NCBI GenBank assembly: GCA_002877855.1
Contig: PNIA01000022.1
Coordinates: 1-27,946, forward strand
Direction of reading: 5' to 3'
Origin: Caldisphaera sp.
GTDB lineage: Archaea > Thermoproteota > Thermoprotei_A > Sulfolobales > Acidilobaceae
Length of the DNA stretch: 27,946 nt
Part shown: positions 1 to 7,260 of the stretch, one piece after another
Numbering within the stretch: the first letter of the stretch is position 1
Layout: each line of letters starts with the position of its first letter
The notes under the pieces: generated by a model
The model's database searches: none
What the model saw: the letters and a program-made list of their open reading frames with translations, nothing else
What the model was told of the DNA's origin: nothing
Made by a program: the position numbers and the translations under genes

Positions 1-111
1 ACCATAATTAAATGTGTATACAAGTATTATAAACTTCACGGTTTATCGGAAACTGTTGACGACGGCGTAGATACTATAATATCACACATGGTCTCTGTAT
101 TCTTATGTTAA
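1..111 (+). CDS. C-terminal end of a truncated unidentified gene
   Basis: Frame 1 is open from the first base to a TAA at 109-111, giving 36 residues that end in HMVSVFLC. The other two forward frames meet stops within the first few codons. The stretch is less AT-rich than the intergenic DNA after it (for example GACGACGGCGTAGAT), which suggests real coding. The 5' part lies outside the window, so the product cannot be named. It could instead be a gene remnant. Confidence 0.4.
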   Translation, partial: TIIKCVYKYYKLHGLSETVDDGVDTIISHMVSVFLC

Positions 112-191
112 AATAAAGCTTATATTTTTATGTTAAAATATTTATATGTAAAATATGATATTTCAAAATATCACAATTACATAAAGAAAAA

Positions 192-491
192 TTATAATCT
201 TTTAACTTTTAACCTTGCATATATAATTAAAAGTAAGATACCTAGAACTATTATAATAGCTACTTCGGGTGGTGTTGTTAATAAAAGTAAGATACCTATT
301 AAGGTAAACATTATGGTAATTATTAAATAAATTATCGATCCCCCTTTTATTCTAAACGAAATATTAGTAGGCTCATGCCTTATATGCCATAAAGCGCTAT
401 ATCCTATTAATGCATACATGAATGAGTCGAAACCAGCTGCTACATATAAGGGTATAGAAAAGCTCTTAGTTAACGTTATTAAAATAAGCAT
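192..491 (-). CDS. Small integral membrane protein, unknown function
   Basis: This is a 99-residue protein that I do not recognise. The N-terminal 40 residues are moderately hydrophobic and aromatic, with a short polar stretch ending in SFRIKGG. Two strongly hydrophobic segments follow, at about residues 50-73 and 75-92, separated by a Thr-Thr-Pro-Pro turn and ending in a basic tail (RLKVKRL). That pattern indicates a helical hairpin with both ends on the cytoplasmic side. No Shine-Dalgarno site is evident before the ATG at 491, so it may be leaderless. It stands alone, with a gene-free stretch upstream and the end of a truncated gene downstream. Being small and isolated in AT-rich DNA, it is less certain than the neighbouring genes. 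Confidence 0.5.
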   Translation of the reverse strand: MLILITLTKSFSIPLYVAAGFDSFMYALIGYSALWHIRHEPTNISFRIKGGSIIYLIITIMFTLIGILLLLTTPPEVAIIIVLGILLLIIYARLKVKRL

Positions 492-839
492 AAATATTGT
501 TATTTGGTATGAATATGATAAACTCTGTACATGAATAAATATTTTAGCATAGAATATCAGAAGATATTAACGCATAAAAATTTCATAAAAAATCATGAAT
601 ATAAATAAAACAAATCCACCTCATAATATTTTAATAATCAATACGATGAAATAAATGAACTTATAAATAACATAAATAACAATAACATAGCCTACTCAAC
701 AACACACGGACTTTTGATTAATCTCTTTGAAATCATATTTTCCAGCTTCATTTTTAATTCTATAAATAATATTTAAAAAATCTAAGGATCTAAGAAAATT
801 TGCGGATTCGAACTATCTATACAAAAATTAATAAATTAA
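492..839. other. Gene-free AT-rich interval
   Basis: I see no convincing gene in these 348 bases. The longest forward frame from an ATG (531-608, 25 codons) has no ribosome binding site and an unremarkable composition. The interval separates the start of the small membrane protein (minus) from the stop codon of the oxidoreductase (minus), so it should hold the membrane gene's promoter. No tRNA, C/D-box RNA or clear inverted repeat was found by eye. Confidence 0.5.
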
Positions 840-1850
840 TTATCCTGAAACCTTTACCAAGATCCTACCATTTCTTTCTCTAGAAAACAAAGAACTTATA
901 GCTGCTTTTATATCTAATAAACTAAATACTTTCCATATTATTGGTCTGACTTCATTTCTACTGGCTAAATCTATTAATCTTGAAAGCTCTCTTCTTGTAC
1001 CTCCAGTTACACCAATTATTTTAATTTCCCTAGAATATATTTCACTTATAATCATACTAGCTGTTTGACCAGTTAATGCACCAAAAGTCACGAATTTACC
1101 TCCAGTATCTAAAAGCTTAATGCTTCTACCTACAGTTTTGGATCCAATTGAGTCTATAACAACGTCTGCAAGCCTTCCACCATTTACTCTTTGTAGGGCA
1201 TTTAAGGCTTGATTCATATTTACAACTTCATCTGCCCCTAACTCCTTAACCCAAGGTTTTGATGAAATTGCTATAACTTTAGCTCCCATCTTTTTGGCTA
1301 GTTGAACAGCAAATTGACCTGTATTTCCTGATGCGCCTACAACAACAACAGTATCATCCGGTTGAATACCAGACTCTATTAGTGCATGAAAGGCTGTTAA
1401 TCCAGCTATTGGTAAACTTACTCCTTTCTCCCAACTAACGTTATTTGGTATCTTCATTACATTTTGATATTTAACAACCGCGTATTCTGCAAATCCGCCG
1501 TTTGTTATTCCTCCAACTATTCCTCCATTTCTGCAAAGATATTCTTTGCCTGATATACATAAATCACACGTACCATCAAAAACCCTAGGATATACTATTA
1601 CCCTATCTCCTTTATTTAGATTTTTAACCTTTGAACCTATTTCCTCAACATAACCGCCAAATTCAGAACCAGGTATATGAGGAACAGGATTAACATTATT
1701 TAATCCGCTTATTATATAATAATCAACAGGATTAATTCCTGCATATGCAACCCTTATTTTAACTTCGTCATCTGATATATGAGCGTCTGGAACATCAATT
1801 ACAGAGAGATTATCAAGGCCAAAAGGCCTATTAACTACAGCAGCTTTCAA
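840..1850 (-). CDS. MDR-family alcohol dehydrogenase-like / quinone (enoyl) oxidoreductase
   Basis: A 336-residue medium-chain dehydrogenase/reductase. The GroES-like domain covers about residues 1-130, and the Rossmann domain carries the NAD(P)-binding motif GASGNTG at 172-178. The catalytic-zinc ligands of alcohol dehydrogenases are absent: the usual Cys and His-Glu positions read NPVD (40-43) and GSEFGG (61-66). The structural-zinc loop is partly kept, with Cys95, Cys98 and Cys106, but an Asp (92) where the first Cys normally stands. Loss of the catalytic zinc fits the quinone oxidoreductase, alkenal reductase or acryloyl-CoA reductase branches, which reduce activated double bonds with NADPH. 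Substrate cannot be assigned. The start is a TTG at 1850, preceded by a GGTGT Shine-Dalgarno-like site. The gene is monocistronic and divergent from the DHPS-related operon. Confidence 0.85.
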   Translation of the reverse strand: MKAAVVNRPFGLDNLSVIDVPDAHISDDEVKIRVAYAGINPVDYYIISGLNNVNPVPHIPGSEFGGYVEEIGSKVKNLNKGDRVIVYPRVFDGTCDLCISGKEYLCRNGGIVGGITNGGFAEYAVVKYQNVMKIPNNVSWEKGVSLPIAGLTAFHALIESGIQPDDTVVVVGASGNTGQFAVQLAKKMGAKVIAISSKPWVKELGADEVVNMNQALNALQRVNGGRLADVVIDSIGSKTVGRSIKLLDTGGKFVTFGALTGQTASMIISEIYSREIKIIGVTGGTRRELSRLIDLASRNEVRPIIWKVFSLLDIKAAISSLFSRERNGRILVKVSG

Positions 1851-1873
1851 TCAAGACACCAAATATTAATTGC

Positions 1874-1882
1874 ATTTATAAG
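1874..1882 (-). promoter_or_regulatory. TATA box for the MDR oxidoreductase gene
   Basis: On the minus strand this reads CTTATAAAT, a good archaeal TATA box. A transcription start about 26 bases downstream would fall near 1852, which gives a nearly leaderless message for the TTG start at 1850. Confidence 0.5.
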
Positions 1883-1995
1883 TAAATAAACATTTATTAT
1901 AAAAATGTAGAAAATTAGTTATTAAAATGTTATATATTTTAGCATTTAATTATATTAATAAGTAATTTTTATTAGACTCTATAATAAACAAAGAA

Positions 1996-2012
1996 CTGGA
2001 TAGGCTATCCAG
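1996..2012. promoter_or_regulatory. 17-bp perfect palindrome in the leader of the DHPS-like/mevalonate kinase operon
   Basis: CTGGATAGGCTATCCAG consists of two 8-base arms around a single central G. It ends at the edge of the purine-rich ribosome binding region (AGAAGGGAAAG) 12 bases before the ATG at 2025. AT-rich TATA-like sequences lie at about 1963-1989, so the predicted transcription start falls at or inside the palindrome. It could be an operator for a dimeric regulator. As RNA it could form a 7-bp stem with a GGC loop next to the ribosome binding site. Confidence 0.6.
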
Positions 2013-2024
2013 AAGGGAAAGAAA

Positions 2025-3506
2025 ATGAAAATTGCAATATTAACAAGCACGACTGCAGAAGAATTGGTTAAGGACGTAATTAAAAATGACAATAAAAATA
2101 ACTACGATATTGATATAATTGCCTTACCAGTTCCAGTAATATCTATATTGGATACTAATATAATATCAAAAATAATACTTAAGAGAACCTATTTATTAAA
2201 TAAGCTGAAAGACTATAACTTAATAATAATTCCTGGATTAGTAAGAGGTAATGCAGAAATAATAGAAAAAACGACCAATGTAGAAACTTATAAAGGACCA
2301 AAGTCTTTAGGTATATTACCTTATGCTCTTGATTTCATATACAATGGAGGTAAATTAGACAAAATTAAAAGTGCTGATGAAGTTATGGGATCGATTATCC
2401 CGAAAATAATTTATAAAACAGCTTTTAAAATAAATAACATAGATATTCCATTAAGAGGACCTCCCACAATAATAATAGCCGAAATACATCCTGATGTGAA
2501 GATTGAAGAAGTTGATGAGATGGCAAAAAGATTTGTTAATGATGGTGCTAAACTCCTCATAGTTGGTTCAAAAAACGACCTTAATCCTGAAACTATAATG
2601 GAAAAAATCAAGATAGCTAATAAGTATGCTCCAGTTATTGTTGAACTAAACGATATTTCTCTATTAAAGAGCCATCAAGATCTAGGAATTGTAGGCATTA
2701 GTGCTTCTACTAATTTTATACAAGAAAATATAGACGATATACCAAAAGATTTAGCAATAATTATAGGAGATAGAAATATAAAAAAACTTAAAAGAATTGG
2801 AAACGATTTAATTAATAAAGGTTACAAAGTTATAGTAGATCCAGTATTAGGTATACCTGGTATTGATTTTGTTAATAGCATGAAAAGATATATAAATATT
2901 GCTAAAAGTCTAAATGCACCAATATTATTCTCAGCAGCAGATGCAACAGAAGAAATCGAGGCAGATACTATAGGAGTACATGGATTACTAGCTATGATAT
3001 CAATAGAATTAGGTGCATCTCTTTACTTGGTTGTTGAAGAGACATATAAATCAATAAGAGGGGTATCTGAGGCAAAAGAAGCAATTAGAATTGCAGAAAC
3101 TGCTTATTCATTAAAATCGAGTCCTAGAGGCTTATTCAGCAAACTATTAGTAATAAAGCAAATGGATAAGCCAATAAGTATAAGTGATCAGGTGAAATAT
3201 GATGAAGTAAACTATATACCTCCTAACTATAATTTTAATGATTACATACAAATTACAGTTGATTATAATATGAAAAAAATAAAAGTTTTATATAAGAGAA
3301 ACAATGAGATATTGGCAGCACTAGAAGGAAAGCATTCTATGAGCATAGCAAGGGAATTAGTTAAAAGAATTAATATAACTCCAGATCATGCTGCATACTT
3401 AGGATATGAATTGTCAAAAGCTGAAATAGCTTTAAAATTGGGCAAGACCTACGTTCAAGATGAACCAATAATAGTTCCACCATGGAAAGGCGATAACGGT
3501 GACTAA
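2025..3506 (+). CDS. Dihydropteroate synthase-related protein (archaeal TIGR00284-type)
   Basis: A 493-residue protein of the archaeal DHPS-related family. Residues 1 to about 145 form an N-terminal domain outside classical DHPS. A pterin-binding TIM-barrel region follows, starting near EIHPD and including VDPVLGIPG (about 271-282) and ADATEEIEADT (about 305-315). A C-terminal extension of about 130 residues ends the protein. Classical DHPS joins a pterin to p-aminobenzoate. Archaeal relatives have been linked to tetrahydromethanopterin-type cofactor synthesis, where the aminobenzene partner carries a ribofuranosyl group. The exact reaction of this branch is not something I can assign. The ATG at 2025 follows a GGGAAAG site. 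The gene overlaps the mevalonate kinase start by 8 bases, so the two are almost certainly co-transcribed and translationally coupled. Confidence 0.85.
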   Translation: MKIAILTSTTAEELVKDVIKNDNKNNYDIDIIALPVPVISILDTNIISKIILKRTYLLNKLKDYNLIIIPGLVRGNAEIIEKTTNVETYKGPKSLGILPYALDFIYNGGKLDKIKSADEVMGSIIPKIIYKTAFKINNIDIPLRGPPTIIIAEIHPDVKIEEVDEMAKRFVNDGAKLLIVGSKNDLNPETIMEKIKIANKYAPVIVELNDISLLKSHQDLGIVGISASTNFIQENIDDIPKDLAIIIGDRNIKKLKRIGNDLINKGYKVIVDPVLGIPGIDFVNSMKRYINIAKSLNAPILFSAADATEEIEADTIGVHGLLAMISIELGASLYLVVEETYKSIRGVSEAKEAIRIAETAYSLKSSPRGLFSKLLVIKQMDKPISISDQVKYDEVNYIPPNYNFNDYIQITVDYNMKKIKVLYKRNNEILAALEGKHSMSIARELVKRINITPDHAAYLGYELSKAEIALKLGKTYVQDEPIIVPPWKGDNGD

Positions 3507-4470
3507 ATCTATATCGATATCACCTGGAAAGGTAATATTGTTTGGAGAACACTTTGTTGTTAGAGGATCTAAGGCCCTTGTTGCTGCAATAGATTTATAT
3601 GCAAAGGTTGAAATAGAAGAATCAAGCTGGCCTTCAGAAATTATTAGTGAAGGAACCGAAATAAGAGGTAAAATTACTGCAGATCTTAAAGTAATTGGTT
3701 CAAAAGAGCTAGAACCGTTTGCTAAAATTTTAAGTGTATTAAAATCATGGGGCTTTCAGCTTTCAGGCTTTAAAGCAAGGATATCTAGCGAAATACCTAT
3801 GTCAGCTGGTTTAGGGTCAAGTGCTGCAAGCGCTGCCGCATTTAGCTTGTCATACGCAAATATGTTAGGATACAAACTTAACGATAAAGAATTATTTACA
3901 CTTTCTAATGAGGCAGAAAAAGTAACTCATGGAAACCCAAGTGGTGTTGATAGTGCAGCAGTGACTTATGGCGGCATATTAATTTTCAAAAAAGACGTGG
4001 GCATAATTTCAAGACTAAACACTCTCTTTTCAGATAAATTTTCTTTAATAATAGCTGATTCTGGTATAAAAAGAAGCACTTCAGTTCCTGTTAGAGATGT
4101 TTTAATATTATCCGAAAAATTATGGCCTGCTATATCATTAATTTATGATGCAGTGGATAAAATTATTGATTTAGGTAATGAAGCAATAAGTAATGGAGAT
4201 TATGAAACTTTAGGAACTCTTATGAACATAAACCAAGGCCTTTTAAATTCTATTGGGGTCTCATCAATAGAATTAGAAGAAATTATCTATAGAAGCAGAC
4301 TTGCGGGAGCTATAGGAGCTAAATTAACGGGAGCAGGTAGAGGAGGATCTGTAATAATACTGGCACCATCGAACAAGATTGAAAATATAATCGATAGAGT
4401 AAAATGTTGCGTTAAATGGGCTAGCAGAATAAAGATAAGCCAAACTGGCGCTAGATTAATCTCAAGCTAA
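3499..4470 (+). CDS. mvk: Mevalonate kinase
   Basis: A 323-residue GHMP-family kinase that phosphorylates mevalonate with ATP, a step toward the isoprenoid chains of archaeal membrane lipids. All three family motifs are present. Motif 1 is SPGKVILFGEHFVV (8-21). The glycine-rich ATP loop is PMSAGLGSSAAS (100-111). Motif 3 is AKLTGAGRGG (275-284). The segment HGNPSGVDS (144-152) contains the catalytic Asp151, with Glu139 or nearby acids for Mg2+. The NQGLL-IGVS region near 246-256 is typical of mevalonate kinase rather than of homoserine kinase or RFAP synthase, which are also GHMP-related. The start is a GTG at 3499, inside the end of the upstream DHPS-related gene. The length is normal for the archaeal enzyme. 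Confidence 0.93.
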   Translation: MTKSISISPGKVILFGEHFVVRGSKALVAAIDLYAKVEIEESSWPSEIISEGTEIRGKITADLKVIGSKELEPFAKILSVLKSWGFQLSGFKARISSEIPMSAGLGSSAASAAAFSLSYANMLGYKLNDKELFTLSNEAEKVTHGNPSGVDSAAVTYGGILIFKKDVGIISRLNTLFSDKFSLIIADSGIKRSTSVPVRDVLILSEKLWPAISLIYDAVDKIIDLGNEAISNGDYETLGTLMNINQGLLNSIGVSSIELEEIIYRSRLAGAIGAKLTGAGRGGSVIILAPSNKIENIIDRVKCCVKWASRIKISQTGARLISS

Positions 4471-4768
4471 AATGTGAACAACTTAATTGAAAGTGTTCTA
4501 GAATTTCTAGGAATTTTCACAATATAAATTTCTTATCCGAATTGTATACACCTCTCTTAGGTTAAAACCATAAATCTAATCTAGGAAGTTGTTTTTATTA
4601 TATAGATACACCAATATTTAAATTATATGCAATATTAAGCTAAAGTATCCAAATTCCGTATAATATGAATATTTTGTTTATCTTTCTTTACTTTGCTTGT
4701 AAATAACATTTTTCTTATATTGTCATTTTATTTTCTTCATTTAAAAATCTGAAGTCTTAACATAGGGA
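4471..4768. other. AT-rich intergenic region after mevalonate kinase
   Basis: About 300 bases without a recognisable gene. A short perfect palindrome, CTAGAATTTCTAG, occupies 4498-4510, just after the mevalonate kinase stop. A T5 run at 4592-4596 could serve as an archaeal oligo-T terminator for the upstream operon. I see nothing else here. Confidence 0.4.
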
Positions 4769-4773
4769 TTTAG

Positions 4774-4781
4774 TATATAAA
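4774..4781 (+). promoter_or_regulatory. TATA box for the membrane microprotein gene
   Basis: TATATAAA at 4774-4781 is a strong archaeal TATA box. A start about 26 bases downstream (near 4803) would leave a leader of about 20 bases that contains the GGTGAT site at 4813-4818 ahead of the ATG at 4823. Confidence 0.55.
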
Positions 4782-4822
4782 TTAGCTCCGCTATTTAATG
4801 AATAGGGTCTCCGGTGATTAAA

Positions 4823-4942
4823 ATGAACTATTATTTAATTAGTTTAATTGTTATTATATTGATATTGATAATTAGTTCTTTAATTTTAAGTTTAAAATGG
4901 ATTTTTAAAAATGTTGATAAGAATAATTTTATCGATTATTGA
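4823..4942 (+). CDS. Single-pass membrane microprotein (39 residues), unknown function
   Basis: A 40-codon frame (ATG 4823, TGA 4940-4942). It starts MNYYL, continues with about 20 almost purely aliphatic residues (about 5-24), then a Lys-Trp-rich boundary (LKWIFKNVDKNN) and a short polar tail. The layout fits one transmembrane helix with the C-terminus in the cytoplasm. The coding claim rests on the upstream signals: the ribosome binding site GGTGAT at 4813-4818 is the same element that precedes the gcvT start at 7846 and the nicotinamidase-like start at 18950, and a TATATAAA box lies about 45 bases upstream. No relative is recognised. Such a short hydrophobic frame could arise by chance in AT-rich DNA, and the signals are the main argument against that. 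Confidence 0.55.
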   Translation: MNYYLISLIVIILILIISSLILSLKWIFKNVDKNNFIDY

Positions 4943-4986
4943 ATTTATTAAAAATCTTTATCAAACATGTTCTTTATTATTTAAAA

Positions 4987-5220
4987 TTACCCTCCCCCAG
5001 TTTGAGGCAATAAAACTATGATATCTCCTCCCTTAACTTTACTCTTTAAATCTGCTCCTCTCCCATTAACAACAATTATATAATCATCGCTTCTAAGCTT
5101 TTTTAAAAATGGCAATAAGTCTTCAATGGTTTCTTCTCCATTTACTTCTCTCTCTTCATATTGTTTTCCAGATAGATCAGTTAAATACCCTAAATATTTT
5201 ATTTTAATTTTGTTTTCCAT
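4987..5220 (-). CDS. Ubiquitin-like MoaD/ThiS/SAMP-family sulfur carrier protein
   Basis: A 77-residue beta-grasp protein ending in QTGGG. The C-terminal Gly-Gly is the site that an E1-like enzyme adenylates. It is then either thiocarboxylated (sulfur donor for molybdopterin or tRNA thiolation) or joined to lysines of target proteins, as with archaeal SAMPs. Family features are IKIKYLGYLTDLSGK at the start, IIVVNGR in the middle and GGDIIVLLPQTGGG at the end. The ATG at 5220 is preceded by a strong GGGGAC site. It lies 69 bases downstream of the HhH-GPD-like gene on the same strand. No MoaE, E1 or other molybdopterin gene is nearby, so a choice between MoaD and SAMP cannot be made here. The third terminal Gly is a small departure from the usual -GG end. 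Confidence 0.85.
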   Translation of the reverse strand: MENKIKIKYLGYLTDLSGKQYEEREVNGEETIEDLLPFLKKLRSDDYIIVVNGRGADLKSKVKGGDIIVLLPQTGGG

Positions 5221-5289
5221 CGCTGTCCCCCAATTACTTTATAGCTTTAATACACAAAAGTTTTAATTTATATTTTCACAATCATAATT

Positions 5290-6018
5290 TCAAATAAGAT
5301 GCAAAACAGAGTTAAATTTTCCAGATAATATTTTTCTTGCTTCAGAATCTATTAGCCATGACATCCAAGTTATTTTAATTGGCTCAACACCAATAAGCCT
5401 AAAAATATTCTCAGTTTCCTTAATATAATTTATGTAATCTTTATGCGAGCTTTTTAATATTATACCTGATTTACTTGTCAACTCATTAACTAACTTTATG
5501 ACTATTTTATCAGGCATTAATGTATCAATACCCCCCATGATTCTTAAATATTGATAAGTAATAATACCTATACCCTTTACTTTACTTAAATCTTCACGCT
5601 TAAAATTATCTAAACTATTTGAAGAGGCCCAATTTCTAAGTTTTTCTCTGTCTGTGTTTCCATTATAAAAAGATAAAACTCTTGATATTCCTTTTGCTGC
5701 CTTCCAAGATCTTTCATTTTTCCAAACACTTCTTAGCTTTTCGATATCATAGTTAATAATATCATTAAATGATCTTATCTCATTTGTATCATAAAATTTC
5801 TCTTTGAATTCAATAACTGCAGGTATGACAGAGTTAAAATAATTTAAGCCAACACTAGTAAATGATGCGTCCAAAACCATAAGAATTCCTATGCCTTCCC
5901 ATCTCATTGATCTTAAACTTCTGTTAACGAACTCATCTAGCATATAAGCTTTTTTTATGTATTCATCTGTGATTGTTTTAAGTCTCTTTAAATTCTCTTC
6001 TTTAAACATAAACCTCAC
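5290..6018 (-). CDS. HhH-GPD-like DNA glycosylase-related protein
   Basis: A roughly 240-residue, mostly helical protein with one segment resembling the helix-hairpin-helix GPD region of base-excision glycosylases: LSKVKGIGIITYQYLR (145-159), then GGIDTLMPD (162-170). In Nth/MutY/AlkA-type enzymes the hairpin GVGRKTA is followed by a conserved catalytic Asp. Here Asp165 fits that position, but the lyase Lys of the hairpin is replaced by Ile. If active, it would be a monofunctional glycosylase, or it may only bind DNA. No iron-sulfur Cys cluster is present; the protein has no cysteine. The assignment rests on this one region. The start is uncertain: the GTG at 6018 fits leaderless transcription from a TTTAAG box near 6046, and an ATG at 6009 is also possible. 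Confidence 0.6.
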   Translation of the reverse strand: MRFMFKEENLKRLKTITDEYIKKAYMLDEFVNRSLRSMRWEGIGILMVLDASFTSVGLNYFNSVIPAVIEFKEKFYDTNEIRSFNDIINYDIEKLRSVWKNERSWKAAKGISRVLSFYNGNTDREKLRNWASSNSLDNFKREDLSKVKGIGIITYQYLRIMGGIDTLMPDKIVIKLVNELTSKSGIILKSSHKDYINYIKETENIFRLIGVEPIKITWMSWLIDSEARKILSGKFNSVLHLI

Positions 6019-6083
6019 TAATAGTTTTGTTTCTATACATATGCTTAAATTTTCTATATTTAACTTATTTATGGTGAAATGAA

Positions 6084-7034
6084 TTGGAGTTTACAACTTT
6101 AGGAAAAACTAATGAAAAAATTTCTAAAATTGGTTTAGGTGCATGGCAGTTTAGTGATGCATGGGGGGTTACAGAATATAACATTGCTAAACAAGTAGTA
6201 TCATCCTCAATAGAGCTTGGCATAAATTTAATTGATACTGCCATGATATACGGCAGAGGTATGAGCGAGTCATTTTTAGGAAAGGCTTTAAAGGAGCTTA
6301 ATATTGAGAGAAGTAGTGTTTTCATAGTTACGAAAATTCCTGGAGAATTCCTATCGTATGACGATGTATTTAAAGCGGTAGATAGATCTCTTGAAAGATT
6401 ACAAACTGATTATATAGATGCGTTGTTAGCGCACTGGCCACCAGTTTGGCATAATCATCCAACATGCGAATATATGAAGGCGTTTGAAAGACTTGTTGAA
6501 TTAGGAAAAATAAGATATCTGGGATTGAGTGATTATCCACCTGAACTTGCTGAATCCGCTAGGTATTGCTTATCTAAAAACGACCTACAAATAATGGAAA
6601 TAAGATATAATTTGGTTGAAAGACAAGCAGAAAAGGAAATTATACCATACGTTGAGTCTTCTGAAATGACAATGCTTGCATGGAGCCCGTTAGCAAAAGC
6701 AGCTATATTAGGAAAATACAGCTTAGATGAGATAAATAATTTCAAGGATGTAAGAAGAAATGATGCAGTATTTTTCCCTGAAAATTATAAACAAATAATA
6801 AAACTAGCTGATCTTATTAAGGAAATTGCTAGAAAGTATAATAAAACTCCATCTCAAGTAGCATTAAATTGGCTGTTATCTTATAGCAAAAACATCGTTC
6901 CAATACCTGGGGCAAAGAGCAGAGAACAAGCAATTGAAAACGCAGGTAGTGTAGGCTGGAGATTGAGCTATAGCGATTGGAGAAAAATAGATGAAATGAG
7001 TAAATCGATTAAATTTACATATGTTAACTTTTAA
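6084..7034 (+). CDS. Aldo/keto reductase family oxidoreductase
   Basis: A 316-residue (beta/alpha)8 aldo-keto reductase, which uses NAD(P)H to reduce aldehydes or ketones, or works in reverse. The catalytic tetrad is complete: Asp51 (LIDTAMIYG), Tyr56, Lys84 (IVTKIPG) and His117 (LLAHWPP). The C-terminal cofactor region includes WSPLAK and PIPGAKSREQ, which contact the NADP phosphate side. The best relatives are probably bacterial and archaeal general AKRs of the YajO/Tas type, with substrate unknown. The protein begins LEFTTLGKTNEK from a TTG start, with a GGTGA ribosome binding element a few bases before it. It is divergent from the HhH-GPD-like gene with only about 65 bases between them, and monocistronic: a T-rich terminator candidate follows it. 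Confidence 0.9.
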   Translation: MEFTTLGKTNEKISKIGLGAWQFSDAWGVTEYNIAKQVVSSSIELGINLIDTAMIYGRGMSESFLGKALKELNIERSSVFIVTKIPGEFLSYDDVFKAVDRSLERLQTDYIDALLAHWPPVWHNHPTCEYMKAFERLVELGKIRYLGLSDYPPELAESARYCLSKNDLQIMEIRYNLVERQAEKEIIPYVESSEMTMLAWSPLAKAAILGKYSLDEINNFKDVRRNDAVFFPENYKQIIKLADLIKEIARKYNKTPSQVALNWLLSYSKNIVPIPGAKSREQAIENAGSVGWRLSYSDWRKIDEMSKSIKFTYVNF

Positions 7035-7036
7035 AC

Positions 7037-7074
7037 TTTTTTAGCTTGTAAAGGTTTAAAGAGAAAAAGTTTTT
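7037..7074 (+). terminator. T-rich terminator candidate after the aldo/keto reductase
   Basis: T6 at 7037-7042 begins three bases past the stop codon, and a T5 run follows at 7070-7074. The second run forms half of the palindrome AGAAAAAGTTTTTCT (7062-7076). Archaeal RNA polymerase stops at oligo-T tracts without needing a hairpin, so the pair is a plausible termination zone. Confidence 0.4.
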
Positions 7075-7221
7075 CTAAAAGGGACTAATAAACATCATAT
7101 TTATGATTTTTTATAAAAATTTTACATTCACCTAGACCTAGGCTGATGAAATATGAAATTCTTAACTAAGTAAAGATGAATAACAGCTAAACGAATAGCT
7201 CAACTAATACTAACCTTAAAA

Positions 7222-7232
7222 CTTATTAATAT
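7222..7232 (+). promoter_or_regulatory. TATA-like box for rubrerythrin-gcvT
   Basis: CTTATTAATAT lies about 30 bases upstream of the GGTGA site at 7254-7258. A start near 7250 would give a very short leader for the ATG at 7261. The box is not a perfect consensus. Confidence 0.35.
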
Positions 7233-7260
7233 ACTAAAGACAATATAATAAAAGGTGAGA

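Noticed and set aside
531..608. 25-codon forward frame in the gene-free interval
   Set aside because: It has no ribosome binding site or promoter at sensible spacing, and its composition is that of the surrounding AT-rich DNA.
801..820. tRNA-like T-loop sequence (GCGGATTCGAAC) before the MDR gene
   Set aside because: The flanking bases on either strand do not form a T stem, and no acceptor, D or anticodon arm can be drawn around it.
3499..4470. Alternative call of RFAP synthase (methanopterin pathway) for the GHMP-family gene beside the DHPS-like protein
   Set aside because: The GHMP motifs and the HGNPSGVD and AKLTGAGRGG segments match mevalonate kinase closely, and the gene has the usual mevalonate kinase length.
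4498..4510. Short palindrome CTAGAATTTCTAG after mevalonate kinase as a hairpin terminator
   Set aside because: The one-base centre would not make a stable hairpin, and archaeal termination does not need one. No T run follows directly.
7131..7142. Inverted repeat CCTAG-AC-CTAGG upstream of rubrerythrin
   Set aside because: The arms are only five bases and lie more than 110 bases before the gene, too far for a typical archaeal operator. It is kept only as a note.
7143..7190. Possible C/D-box guide RNA upstream of rubrerythrin (TGATGA at 7144-7149, GATGA at 7175-7179)
   Set aside because: Both candidate D boxes read CTAA, not CTGA, and the C box lacks the purine at its first position. The spacing between the second pair of boxes is too short for a guide.
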